Of a stretch of 7,314 bases of DNA, positions 1 to 6,201 are shown piece after piece (positions within the stretch are counted from its first letter, which is position 1; every line of letters starts with the position of its first letter). The stretch is from contig WTHV01000027.1 of assembly GCA_011525265.1 (NCBI GenBank), positions 1 to 7,314 on the forward strand. The letters are read 5' to 3'. The notes beneath the pieces are model-generated. The model made no database searches, was not told the DNA's origin, and was given only the letters and a program-made list of their open reading frames with translations. Source of the DNA: Alphaproteobacteria bacterium. Its GTDB lineage: Bacteria > Pseudomonadota > Alphaproteobacteria > Puniceispirillales > Puniceispirillaceae. A program made the translations under genes and the position numbers.

Positions 1-1
1 A

Positions 2-1174
2 TTATCAGATGCAGGCATTGATTTTGCTGCCGCCTTTATGGCAACCATCATCGCCACCGTGATTGGCACGCTCATTATGGGGCTTTATGCTGGCTGGCCT
101 GTGGCTGTTGCACCTGGCATGGGGCTAAACGCCTTTTTCACCTATGTGGTGGTATTAGGCAGTGGTTTTACATGGCAACAAGGGCTAACAGCTGTCTTTG
201 TGTCATCTATCCTATTCTTTATCTTTTCGATTTCACGCATTCGCGCATGGTTGCTTGAATCTATCCCAAGCGCCTTGCAGGCAGGCATCACGGCCGGTAT
301 TGGCTTATTCCTTGCGATGATCGGCCTTACATCAGCTGGTATCATCATTGCAAACCCTGATACAATTGTAGGGCTTGGCAGCATCTCAAGCCCAGAAGTT
401 TTGCTTGCTTGTGCTGGTCTTATCCTTATTGCAGGTCTTGAATATCGTGGCATTAAGGGCGGCATTTTACTTGGTATTTTGCTTATCTCTGCTATGGGAT
501 GGGCAACAGGCTTTGCGTCATTTGCTGGCATTGCAAGCACGCCGCCTGTGGCATCAGCGGCATTTGCGCTTGATTTCAGCGCGGTGACCTCACCTGCCTT
601 TATCTCTATCGTCTTTGTGATGCTGTTTGTTGATTTCTTCGATACCACAGGCACATTATCAGCTATCTCAGAGATTGCAGGCAAACGCCGTCAAGATGGC
701 AGCATTGAAAATCTAAACAAGGCTGTGGTCGCAGATACATCTGCCTCAGTGGTAGGCGCATTGGCAGGCACATCCAATATGACCACCTACCTTGAGAGTG
801 CGACAGGCATTAAAGCAGGGGGTAAAACCGGCCTTACAGCACTCTTTATTGCCTTACTCTTTGCCAGCTGCATATTCTTTGAGCCGCTTTTTGCCTCGAT
901 ACCGGCATTTGCAACAGCACCTGCCCTAATTTTTGTTGCGGCCAATTTCCTCTCTTCGCTCAAGCGTGTTGAGTGGGATGACCTTAGCCAGAGTGTGCCT
1001 GTCATGGTAATTGCGCTTGTGATGCCTGTCTCATTTTCGATTGCCGCAGGTATTGCCTTTGGCTTTATCACCTATGTTGTCATGAAGCTGATTGCAGGCA
1101 AAGCCTCAGACATTGCACCACCTTTGTGGGTCATCGTTGCCTTTGCCGCGATTTGGCTTGCTTTGAGCGCATAG
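2..1174 (+). CDS. NCS2 family purine permease, AzgA-like (5' partial)
   Basis: Inner-membrane nucleobase permease, probably importing hypoxanthine/guanine or adenine by proton symport, as known for the AzgA/PbuG/AdeP/GhxP branch of NCS2. The protein is almost entirely hydrophobic helices. Family landmarks, numbered from the ATG at 38, are APGMGLNAFFTY (residues 25-36), the TM8 motif DFFDTTGTL (199-207) and the TM10 motif beginning GTSNMTTYLESATG (244-257), followed by an AGGKTGLTA-like stretch. The acidic residues in the TM8 and TM10 motifs are those linked to substrate binding in the family. The ATG at 38 is probably not the real start: the frame is open to the window edge, and the preceding residues LSDAGIDFAAAF match the family's region before the first signature. 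About 40 N-terminal residues therefore lie outside the window. The stop is TAG at 1172-1174. The exact base transported cannot be read from sequence. Confidence 0.93.
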   Translation, partial: LSDAGIDFAAAFMATIIATVIGTLIMGLYAGWPVAVAPGMGLNAFFTYVVVLGSGFTWQQGLTAVFVSSILFFIFSISRIRAWLLESIPSALQAGITAGIGLFLAMIGLTSAGIIIANPDTIVGLGSISSPEVLLACAGLILIAGLEYRGIKGGILLGILLISAMGWATGFASFAGIASTPPVASAAFALDFSAVTSPAFISIVFVMLFVDFFDTTGTLSAISEIAGKRRQDGSIENLNKAVVADTSASVVGALAGTSNMTTYLESATGIKAGGKTGLTALFIALLFASCIFFEPLFASIPAFATAPALIFVAANFLSSLKRVEWDDLSQSVPVMVIALVMPVSFSIAAGIAFGFITYVVMKLIAGKASDIAPPLWVIVAFAAIWLALSA

Positions 1175-1187
1175 AAAAACCATTATC

Positions 1188-1241
1188 GTCACATCATATC
1201 ACAACGGCAAATATCACAGTGCTTACCTGATATGATGTGAC
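1188..1241. repeat. Perfect 14-bp inverted repeat, 26-nt spacer
   Basis: The left arm GTCACATCATATCA (1188-1201) is the exact reverse complement of the right arm TGATATGATGTGAC (1228-1241). The spacer is 1202-1227. The repeat lies 13 nt after the permease stop. The plus strand continues CAAAATAC after the right arm, so it lacks the T run of an intrinsic terminator. On the minus strand a T5 run appears 9 nt past the stem, too far for a standard terminator. It could be a transcript 3'-end stabilising hairpin, a factor-dependent terminator, or a regulator binding site. Confidence 0.8.
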
Positions 1242-1245
1242 AAAA

Positions 1246-1291
1246 TACTCATTGACGCGCTATCACGAGCAGTCTAATGCGTTAGTGAGTA
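1246..1291 (+). repeat. Imperfect inverted repeat; 14-bp RNA stem with G-U pairs
   Basis: In a plus-strand transcript, 1246-1259 can pair with 1278-1291 over 14 positions. Eleven are Watson-Crick pairs and three are G-U wobbles (1252-1285, 1254-1283, 1259-1278), with an 18-nt loop. The wobbles would be A-C mismatches on the minus strand, which hints that the plus-strand RNA is the folded form. It overlaps the candidate promoter at 1252-1278, so it may instead be an imperfect operator. Confidence 0.45.
1252..1278 (+). promoter_or_regulatory. Weak candidate promoter for the acyltransferase gene
   Basis: TTGACG (1252-1257) matches the -35 consensus at five of six positions. TCTAAT (1273-1278) matches the -10 consensus at five of six. 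The 15-nt spacing is shorter than the usual 16-18 nt, so support is modest. Transcription from here would start about 60-65 nt before the ATG at 1350 and would include the hairpin at 1320-1342. The gene could instead be read through from the permease. Confidence 0.25.
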
Positions 1292-1319
1292 ACTGTGCTA
1301 AGCCGCATCATAATAAGAG

Positions 1320-1342
1320 TGGCCCTCAAAATCATAGGGTCA
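1320..1342 (+). promoter_or_regulatory. Small hairpin over the possible ribosome binding site
   Basis: TGGCCCT (1320-1326) can pair with AGGGTCA (1336-1342) around a 9-nt loop. This gives seven pairs, one of them G-U (1322-1340). The AGGG at 1336-1339 is the best Shine-Dalgarno-like sequence before the ATG at 1350, 10 nt away, and it is locked in the stem. The alternative AAAGAG (1342-1347) is only 2 nt from the start codon. The short stem may be chance. Confidence 0.3.
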
Positions 1343-1349
1343 AAGAGCT

Positions 1350-2201
1350 ATGACAAAATTCGAGACAAGCCAGCGTGATGACGCCAATCGCCAAGAGCCT
1401 ATCTTCTCATTTGCGAATGCAGAATTGGGTCCTATCTCTAACGGCTGTATCCGCATAATTGAGCGCCTGACAGGCCAGCGGCTAATTAAGCGTCTTTATC
1501 TTGATTATGTTGATGAAAATCGCCCAGATGAATTATTCTGGCAAGATGCGTTAAAGCGCTTGAAAATTCGCCTCAACCTAAAAAAAGAAGATGGCGCCAG
1601 CATACCTGAAAAAGGACGCCTCTTAATCATAGCGAACCACCCATTTGGCGTCATTGATGGCGTGGCCTTGTGTGCGATGGTATCTGAGGTGCGCTCTGAT
1701 TACCGTATTTTAACACACCGCGTGCTACGCCAAGCCCCCTCGGTTATGGATAATATCCTGCCAATTGATTTTGATGAAGATGAGAAGGCCTTGCGCAATA
1801 ATTTGAAAACGCGCAAAGACGCTGTCACACATCTCAAAGATGGTGGGGCGGTCATCATCTTTCCCGCAGGGGCAATTTCCCTTGCCCCGCGCGTTGTTGA
1901 TAAGGCGATTGATACGGAATGGAAGAAATTTGTGGCAAAGATGGCCTCGGTGCCTGATACCACTGTGTTGCCTTTTTATTTTGAAGGTAAAAATTCTGTA
2001 CTGTTTCAAATTGCGCGTCGGATCAGCCAAACACTTGGCTATTCTTTGATGTTTCGTGAAATTAAACGGCGCATGGGCACCATCTTACCCGTCATTATGC
2101 GCAAGCCTATTTCATCAGATCAGCTAGCGCAATTTGATGATAGAGGCAAAATGACTGATTATTTAAGACGCGCCACTTATGGCGTGAAAAATGACAGCTA
2201 G
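1350..2201 (+). CDS. PlsC-like lysophospholipid acyltransferase
   Basis: Predicted glycerolipid acyltransferase of the LPLAT/PlsC superfamily, 283 aa, likely acting on the cytoplasmic face of the inner membrane in phospholipid or aminolipid synthesis. The catalytic block ANHPFGVIDG spans residues 95-104. His97 and Asp103 are separated by five residues rather than the four of classic NHX4D enzymes. I recall this NHP(F/T)G-x-x-DG form from LPLAT proteins annotated as putative hemolysin or ornithine-lipid acyltransferases. The second block, IIFPAGAIS (169-177), corresponds to FPEGT in PlsC, with the acidic residue replaced by Ala. There is no clear signal peptide or long membrane helix. The ATG at 1350 is the only sensible start, since an in-frame TAG lies at 1335-1337. 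The stop overlaps that of the convergent thiamine pyrophosphokinase gene by 4 nt. The acyl donor and acceptor cannot be deduced. Confidence 0.85.
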   Translation: MTKFETSQRDDANRQEPIFSFANAELGPISNGCIRIIERLTGQRLIKRLYLDYVDENRPDELFWQDALKRLKIRLNLKKEDGASIPEKGRLLIIANHPFGVIDGVALCAMVSEVRSDYRILTHRVLRQAPSVMDNILPIDFDEDEKALRNNLKTRKDAVTHLKDGGAVIIFPAGAISLAPRVVDKAIDTEWKKFVAKMASVPDTTVLPFYFEGKNSVLFQIARRISQTLGYSLMFREIKRRMGTILPVIMRKPISSDQLAQFDDRGKMTDYLRRATYGVKNDS

Positions 2202-2875
2202 GCAAATAGCCCACAAAGCCCATCACTATCTAGGCCGTCTCTTTCAATCAGAGATAAAGGTCGGCAGCACGCATAGAACACATCCTCATCATCCGCCTCA
2301 GGCACAAGGTCAATAAAAGGCGTGCGCGCCTGATTAGATGATGAGACGCAAGCCCCAAAACCAAGTGATAAGCCATCTAACTCATAGGCAAGACCGTGTG
2401 ATGCGTGAAACCGCATTGGCGCAAGGGGGATGATAGCAAACAGCGCATCTTCCACCGCTGGCAGGCGTGTACGCCCCTTATGAACAGTGATAACCTCATC
2501 ATTTGTGACAGCTATGATCTTTGTGACATCATGATATTTCGCCATCACATGGAGATTCGCCATAGCTTGATCAAAGCGCTTACCAAACAGACCAAACCCA
2601 ACAAGCATTTCTGGTTTTAGATGGTAGAGTGCTTTCTCAAAATCATTGGTATCTTGTTCAGAAATTTTAATTGCTGCGCCATTCTCTGTGCCATAGGAGG
2701 CAGGATCAAAACTGTCAAAATCGCCGATAATAATATCAGGTGACAGCCCCTTTTCACGCATCATATGTGCCGCGCCATCAAGGGCAATAAGCGGCCAGTT
2801 AGGTGCCATATCATTTAGCAGAGACTGGTTAACCTCCCCCTGCCCTACAATAAGTGCCATCTTCATATTTTGCAT
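2198..2875 (-). CDS. Thiamine pyrophosphokinase (thiamine diphosphokinase)
   Basis: Cytoplasmic enzyme transferring pyrophosphate from ATP to thiamine, giving thiamine diphosphate and AMP. It lets the cell use salvaged thiamine. The 225 aa length is typical of bacterial members. The N-terminal half has LDGAA (32-36, the family's ADGGA), then SPDIIIGDFDS (45-55) with the metal- and ATP-binding DFDS, then DTNDFEKAL (75-83). The segment GKRFDQAMANLHVM (98-111) matches the family's G-R-x-D-H-x-x-A-N region, with Gln103 in place of the usual His. The C-terminal GLAYELDG (161-168) and SSSN (178-181) match the thiamine-binding end. The first ATG (2873-2875) is preferred because AGGGA (2886-2890 on the complement) lies 10 nt upstream; a second in-frame ATG is three codons in. 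The gene lies 94 nt downstream of the secretion operon on the same strand, and its ribosome binding site sits in a predicted hairpin. A thiN/tnr-type symbol would be reasonable, but naming varies. Confidence 0.88.
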   Translation of the reverse strand: MQNMKMALIVGQGEVNQSLLNDMAPNWPLIALDGAAHMMREKGLSPDIIIGDFDSFDPASYGTENGAAIKISEQDTNDFEKALYHLKPEMLVGFGLFGKRFDQAMANLHVMAKYHDVTKIIAVTNDEVITVHKGRTRLPAVEDALFAIIPLAPMRFHASHGLAYELDGLSLGFGACVSSSNQARTPFIDLVPEADDEDVFYACCRPLSLIERDGLDSDGLCGLFA

Positions 2876-2881
2876 AAAACA

Positions 2882-2940
2882 GGCTTCCCTGATACCTCAC
2901 AGACCCATAGGGTAGCGTATGTGAGGCAGGCAGGAAAGCC
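2882..2940 (-). promoter_or_regulatory. Long hairpin enclosing the thiamine pyrophosphokinase RBS
   Basis: In the minus-strand transcript, GGCUUUCCUG (from 2931-2940) pairs with CAGGGAAGCC (from 2882-2891) over 10 bp with one G-U. After a 4x3 internal loop, CCUCACA (2920-2926) pairs with UGUGAGG (2895-2901) over 7 bp, capped by a 4-bp ACCC/GGGU stem with loop UAU. The lower stem contains the AGGGA Shine-Dalgarno sequence and is followed by UGUUUU directly before the start codon. It could act as an RBS-sequestering switch, as a weak intrinsic terminator for the secretion operon, or as both. It lacks the conserved CUGAGA core of the TPP riboswitch. Confidence 0.5.
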
Positions 2941-2969
2941 CTTGTTATGACGCCTTTGCCAAGAGAGGA

Positions 2970-4493
2970 TTACTTCTCTCTAAAGGCAACAGCAGTGGCT
3001 TTTTGGATAGGAGAGAGGATGTAATCAAGCACCGTTCTCTTTCCGCCAATAATATCCACTGTGACCTGCATACCAGGCACAATATCAGGGACAACATTGG
3101 AATTTGGGAAGCCTTTATCACCAATTTCAATCAACGTCTCATAATAAGGTGGCACATTTTGCTCTTCGGTTGTATTGCTCGCAATATGAATAACGCTTCC
3201 TTCAAGCGCGCCATAGCGAGACACATCATAGGCAGAAAGCGATATGCGTGCCAATTGACCAAGCACAACATCAGCCACATCTTGCGGCAATAGACGGGCA
3301 CGAACAACGTGATCAGCATCACGCGGTACAATCTCAGTTAATACCGCTCCTGCTTGTACAACCGCGCCAACTGTTTTGACATGAAGCGCAGAGATAACGC
3401 CTGTTTCAGTGGCTCTGATATCCGCATAGCCGACACGCCCTTCAAGGGAGTCTTGACGTGCCATAGCGTGCTCAAGGTGCGTTTGTGCCTCAACCAAATA
3501 GGTCGATGCCTCTGCTTTGCGTTGGCTCCTGACAGAGATGATCTCTTTTTCAAGGCCGCCGCGTCGTGCTTCCATAGCTGTCACAGATAGGCGGGCTAAT
3601 TCAGCCGCCCCTTCTGATTGACGCCATTTGGTTTCAGCTTCAATCAATTTCAATTTCGGCTCATGACCTGCATCAACTAACGGCTTTAGCAAATCATATT
3701 CTTGCTTACGAATACGGAACTGCGTCTCAGAGATTTTCACCTCTGCCTTTTTTTCTGCAATATTGCGGTTCAGCTCTTCAATAGATTGTTCTATGACATC
3801 AATCTGCTCACGAAACGCGATGGTACGTTGCAAGAATAAATTGGCTTCTTGTGCCACAGCCTCTGGGGCTTGTTGTTGTAATTGGGCTGGAAAGCTTATG
3901 CTTTTCGCATCATCAATCTCGGCCTGTAGGCGAATGATCGCTGCTTTGCGAGAGGCAATAGTGACCTCATTTTCAGCATAATCTGCCTGCACATCTGTAT
4001 CTTCTACGCGGAATAGCACCTCGCCTTTTTCCACTTCTGACCCTAATTCGACAAAGATTTCTTTGATTGAACCAGGCAAGCGGCTTTGAACAATTTGCAC
4101 ATCACTTGGCGGAATAATCGCCCCTTCAGCGCGCACCTGCTCATCAAGCTCTGCGGTACTTGCCCAATAAAAGGCAATCGCGAAAAAGCTGGTGATCATC
4201 AAAAAGACAATCTGGCCTTTCAACATTCCGGGCTCTTCGTAGCTTTCAATATCAGGCTCGCTATGATCAACTGGCACAGGCCCAAACATTAAAGGCGCTG
4301 GCCCATACCATTTGCGATAGATTTTGCGAAACGGCATGAACAATAATCGAAATGGCAGTAATAAAATGAAAAAGGGTAATTTTATCACAAACCATAGGAA
4401 TGAGAAAAAGTGCGCGATAATGCCTTTTTTTACCTCTGGCATAGTCTCTTGCGCGTCTCCTTCTACGATTTCTGGGGTTGGTTTTTTAGCCAT
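2970..4493 (-). CDS. HlyD-family type I secretion membrane fusion protein
   Basis: Periplasmic adaptor linking the ABC exporter to the TolC-type channel, 507 aa, somewhat longer than classic HlyD. A membrane segment lies at about 93-111. The first half of the lipoyl/hairpin domain follows at about 130-167 (around GSIKEIFVELGSEVEKGEVL). A long Glu/Gln/Arg-rich coiled coil covers about 170-350. The second lipoyl half is at about 355-390 and a beta-barrel domain at about 395-480. The end PGMQVTVDIIGGKRTVLDY (473-491) plus the C-terminal AFRE matches the HlyD-family signature. Unusually, the N-terminus has an extra hydrophobic, Phe/Pro-rich segment at about 25-57. The ATG overlaps the ABC gene's stop by 8 nt (ATGGCTAA). 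AAGGAG at 4500-4505 on the complement, 6 nt upstream, supports this start. It is the last gene of the operon. No clear T-rich terminator follows, other than the hairpin before the next gene. Confidence 0.93.
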   Translation of the reverse strand: MAKKPTPEIVEGDAQETMPEVKKGIIAHFFSFLWFVIKLPFFILLLPFRLLFMPFRKIYRKWYGPAPLMFGPVPVDHSEPDIESYEEPGMLKGQIVFLMITSFFAIAFYWASTAELDEQVRAEGAIIPPSDVQIVQSRLPGSIKEIFVELGSEVEKGEVLFRVEDTDVQADYAENEVTIASRKAAIIRLQAEIDDAKSISFPAQLQQQAPEAVAQEANLFLQRTIAFREQIDVIEQSIEELNRNIAEKKAEVKISETQFRIRKQEYDLLKPLVDAGHEPKLKLIEAETKWRQSEGAAELARLSVTAMEARRGGLEKEIISVRSQRKAEASTYLVEAQTHLEHAMARQDSLEGRVGYADIRATETGVISALHVKTVGAVVQAGAVLTEIVPRDADHVVRARLLPQDVADVVLGQLARISLSAYDVSRYGALEGSVIHIASNTTEEQNVPPYYETLIEIGDKGFPNSNVVPDIVPGMQVTVDIIGGKRTVLDYILSPIQKATAVAFREK

Positions 4494-6201
4494 TTGAGGC
4501 TCCTTGTAATTTTTCTAGAACCTTGTCACGCGGCCCGGCCATAACGATTTGGCCTTTTTCCATCACAATGACATGATCAGCCAGCTTCAGCATGGCGCCG
4601 CGGTGCGTTACAAACACACAGGTGGTATCAGTTGTGGCAGCTAGCAGACGATCTACCAGCTGAGATTCAGTTGCATTATCCATAGAGGCTGTCGGCTCAT
4701 CCATGAGCAGAATATTGGGCTTTGCAATCAACGCTCTGGCAATGGCAATTGATTGACGCATACCAGAGGATAATTCTTGCCCACGCTCTGAAAGAGGAAA
4801 GTCAAAGCCGCCCGGCAATAGACCGATGAAATTATCAGAGCCTGAAACACGCGCTGCCTCTAGCAATTCTTCATCTGTTGCATCAGGCTTACCCATCAAC
4901 ATATTATCTCTGATTGTGCCAGAGAAAAGGATAGGGTTTTGCAAGACTGTGCCAATATTGCGCCGCACATCTTGCGGGCGGATTTGCCGAATATCAGCAT
5001 TATCCAATAGCACAACCCCCTTATCAGGTGGATGCAACCCACAAATCAAGCGCAACAGACTTGTCTTGCCAGAGCCAATACGCCCTAAAATAGCAATCTT
5101 TTGTCCTGCTTTAATCTCAAGATTAATGTCATGAAGAACGGGATCTGGCTGGTCCTCATAAGAGAAGGTGACATTCTTAAATGAAATATCCCCTGCCATA
5201 TCAGGACGTTTGACAAAATCAGCTCTTGTTTCTTCTTCTGTTTTAACGCCTAAGACCTCATCAAGGCCGCGGAAGGCTGAACGTGCTTGATTCATGCGAC
5301 CAAGCAGGCCTGTAATCTGGCCCAAAGGTGCCATCGTACGACCAGAGAGAATCACACAAGCAATCAGCTGACCCATTGATAGGTTGCCAGCGCTGATCAA
5401 AAACACACCATAAACAACAATACCAATTTGGCTTGCTTGCTGTCCGAACTGTGCAAAATGAGAGGCAAGCTGGCTTGTCATCTTTGTCTTTGCCGATGTC
5501 TTACCTTGCGATAATACAGAGTTCAACCAGCGGTTACGCAGCATAGAATTGCCTTGCGTCATCTTCACAGTCTCAAGCGCGCCAATCATCTCGACCATCA
5601 CAGCTTGTTTTGATTTACCCTGCATAAGGGATAATTCAGACATACGCTTGATGATGGGTTGTAGGATTAGGCCAAACAAAATGACTAAGGGGACGATGAT
5701 GGCTGGCACAGCCGCAACCGGCCCACCAATGGCATAGAGCACAACCAAAAACAGCAAGATAAATGGCAGGTCAGCAAAAATCGTAAATGTGGCTGAGCCA
5801 ATGACTTCTTTGAGCAAGTCAAAATCACGCACTGTTGAGGCTAAAGCCCCTGTGGCTTGACGTCCAAGTGTTGTATCGTGGCGTGAAATTTTATCAAATA
5901 ATTCCGTTGAAACTTGCCTATCAACTCTCTGAGAGGCTCTATCAATAAAATTGCCACGCACAATCTTCATCGCAAAATCAAAGAAGATCACAACAACAAT
6001 GATTGAGGTCAATGCAATTAAAGATTCTGTTGCATTATTTGGGATCACACGGTCATAGACAGTCATGATATAAAGTGATGAGGCAAGGGCAAAAACATTG
6101 ATCAACACAGATGCCATAATCACTTGGAAATAGATAGATTTCGCTTTGAAAACTGGTCCGTAAAACCAATGTTCTTTTAAACTTCTGACAGGTTTTAACA
6201 T
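4486..6201 (-). CDS. Type I secretion ABC transporter permease/ATPase, LapB-like
   Basis: Inner-membrane half-transporter, 571 aa, that would form a dimer powering export of an unfolded protein substrate. The transmembrane domain covers about 20-300. The nucleotide-binding domain runs from about 335: Walker A GRIGSGKT (373-380), Q-loop Gln421, signature LSSGM (477-481, consensus LSGGQ), Walker B ILLMDE (497-502) and H-loop His533. The beginning (HWFYG, then ALASSLYIMTVYDRVIPN at 38-55) matches the start of the transmembrane domain in the LapB/LssB class of adhesin exporters. Those proteins normally carry about 130 further N-terminal residues forming a C39-like domain, which is absent here. 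The start is supported by AGGAG at 6209-6213 on the complement, 7 nt upstream. Overlaps of 7 nt with the TolC-type gene and 8 nt with the adaptor gene indicate translational coupling. The class is secure; the substrate is unknown. Confidence 0.93.
   Translation of the reverse strand: MLKPVRSLKEHWFYGPVFKAKSIYFQVIMASVLINVFALASSLYIMTVYDRVIPNNATESLIALTSIIVVVIFFDFAMKIVRGNFIDRASQRVDRQVSTELFDKISRHDTTLGRQATGALASTVRDFDLLKEVIGSATFTIFADLPFILLFLVVLYAIGGPVAAVPAIIVPLVILFGLILQPIIKRMSELSLMQGKSKQAVMVEMIGALETVKMTQGNSMLRNRWLNSVLSQGKTSAKTKMTSQLASHFAQFGQQASQIGIVVYGVFLISAGNLSMGQLIACVILSGRTMAPLGQITGLLGRMNQARSAFRGLDEVLGVKTEEETRADFVKRPDMAGDISFKNVTFSYEDQPDPVLHDINLEIKAGQKIAILGRIGSGKTSLLRLICGLHPPDKGVVLLDNADIRQIRPQDVRRNIGTVLQNPILFSGTIRDNMLMGKPDATDEELLEAARVSGSDNFIGLLPGGFDFPLSERGQELSSGMRQSIAIARALIAKPNILLMDEPTASMDNATESQLVDRLLAATTDTTCVFVTHRGAMLKLADHVIVMEKGQIVMAGPRDKVLEKLQGASNG

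Larger units (their letters stand above)
1175..1349. other. Gene-free gap with several inverted repeats
   Basis: This gap separates the permease from the acyltransferase. No credible reading frame is present. It holds a perfect 14-bp inverted repeat (1188-1241), a 14-bp stem with three G-U pairs (1246-1291) and a 7-bp hairpin (1320-1342), each listed separately. The octamer ATATCACA occurs twice in direct orientation at 1196-1203 and 1211-1218, and a related TATCAC at 1261-1266. No run of T follows any of the stems on the plus strand, so no standard intrinsic terminator for the permease can be called here. Confidence 0.6.

Noticed and set aside
38..40. ATG at 38 as the start of the permease
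   Set aside because: Twelve in-frame upstream residues fit the AzgA family alignment, so the gene starts before the window.
142..684. Long minus-strand open frame (180 aa) opposite the permease
   Set aside because: It is antisense to a clear permease gene, has no recognisable domain, and has the composition expected of a shadow of a hydrophobic coding sequence.
1188..1241. Intrinsic terminator for the permease
   Set aside because: The stem is AT-rich, has a 26-nt spacer, and no T run follows on the plus strand.
2876..2969. TPP (THI-box) riboswitch upstream of thiamine pyrophosphokinase
   Set aside because: The end CAGGGAAGCC looks vaguely like the 3' part of a TPP element, but the conserved CUGAGA and ACCUGAU segments are missing and the gap is too short for a full aptamer plus expression platform.
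2952..2987. Terminator spanning the adaptor stop codon
   Set aside because: GCCTTT/AAAGGC and AGAGAG/CTCTCT can pair with a 4-nt bulge, but no T run follows on the minus strand and half of the stem lies inside the coding sequence.
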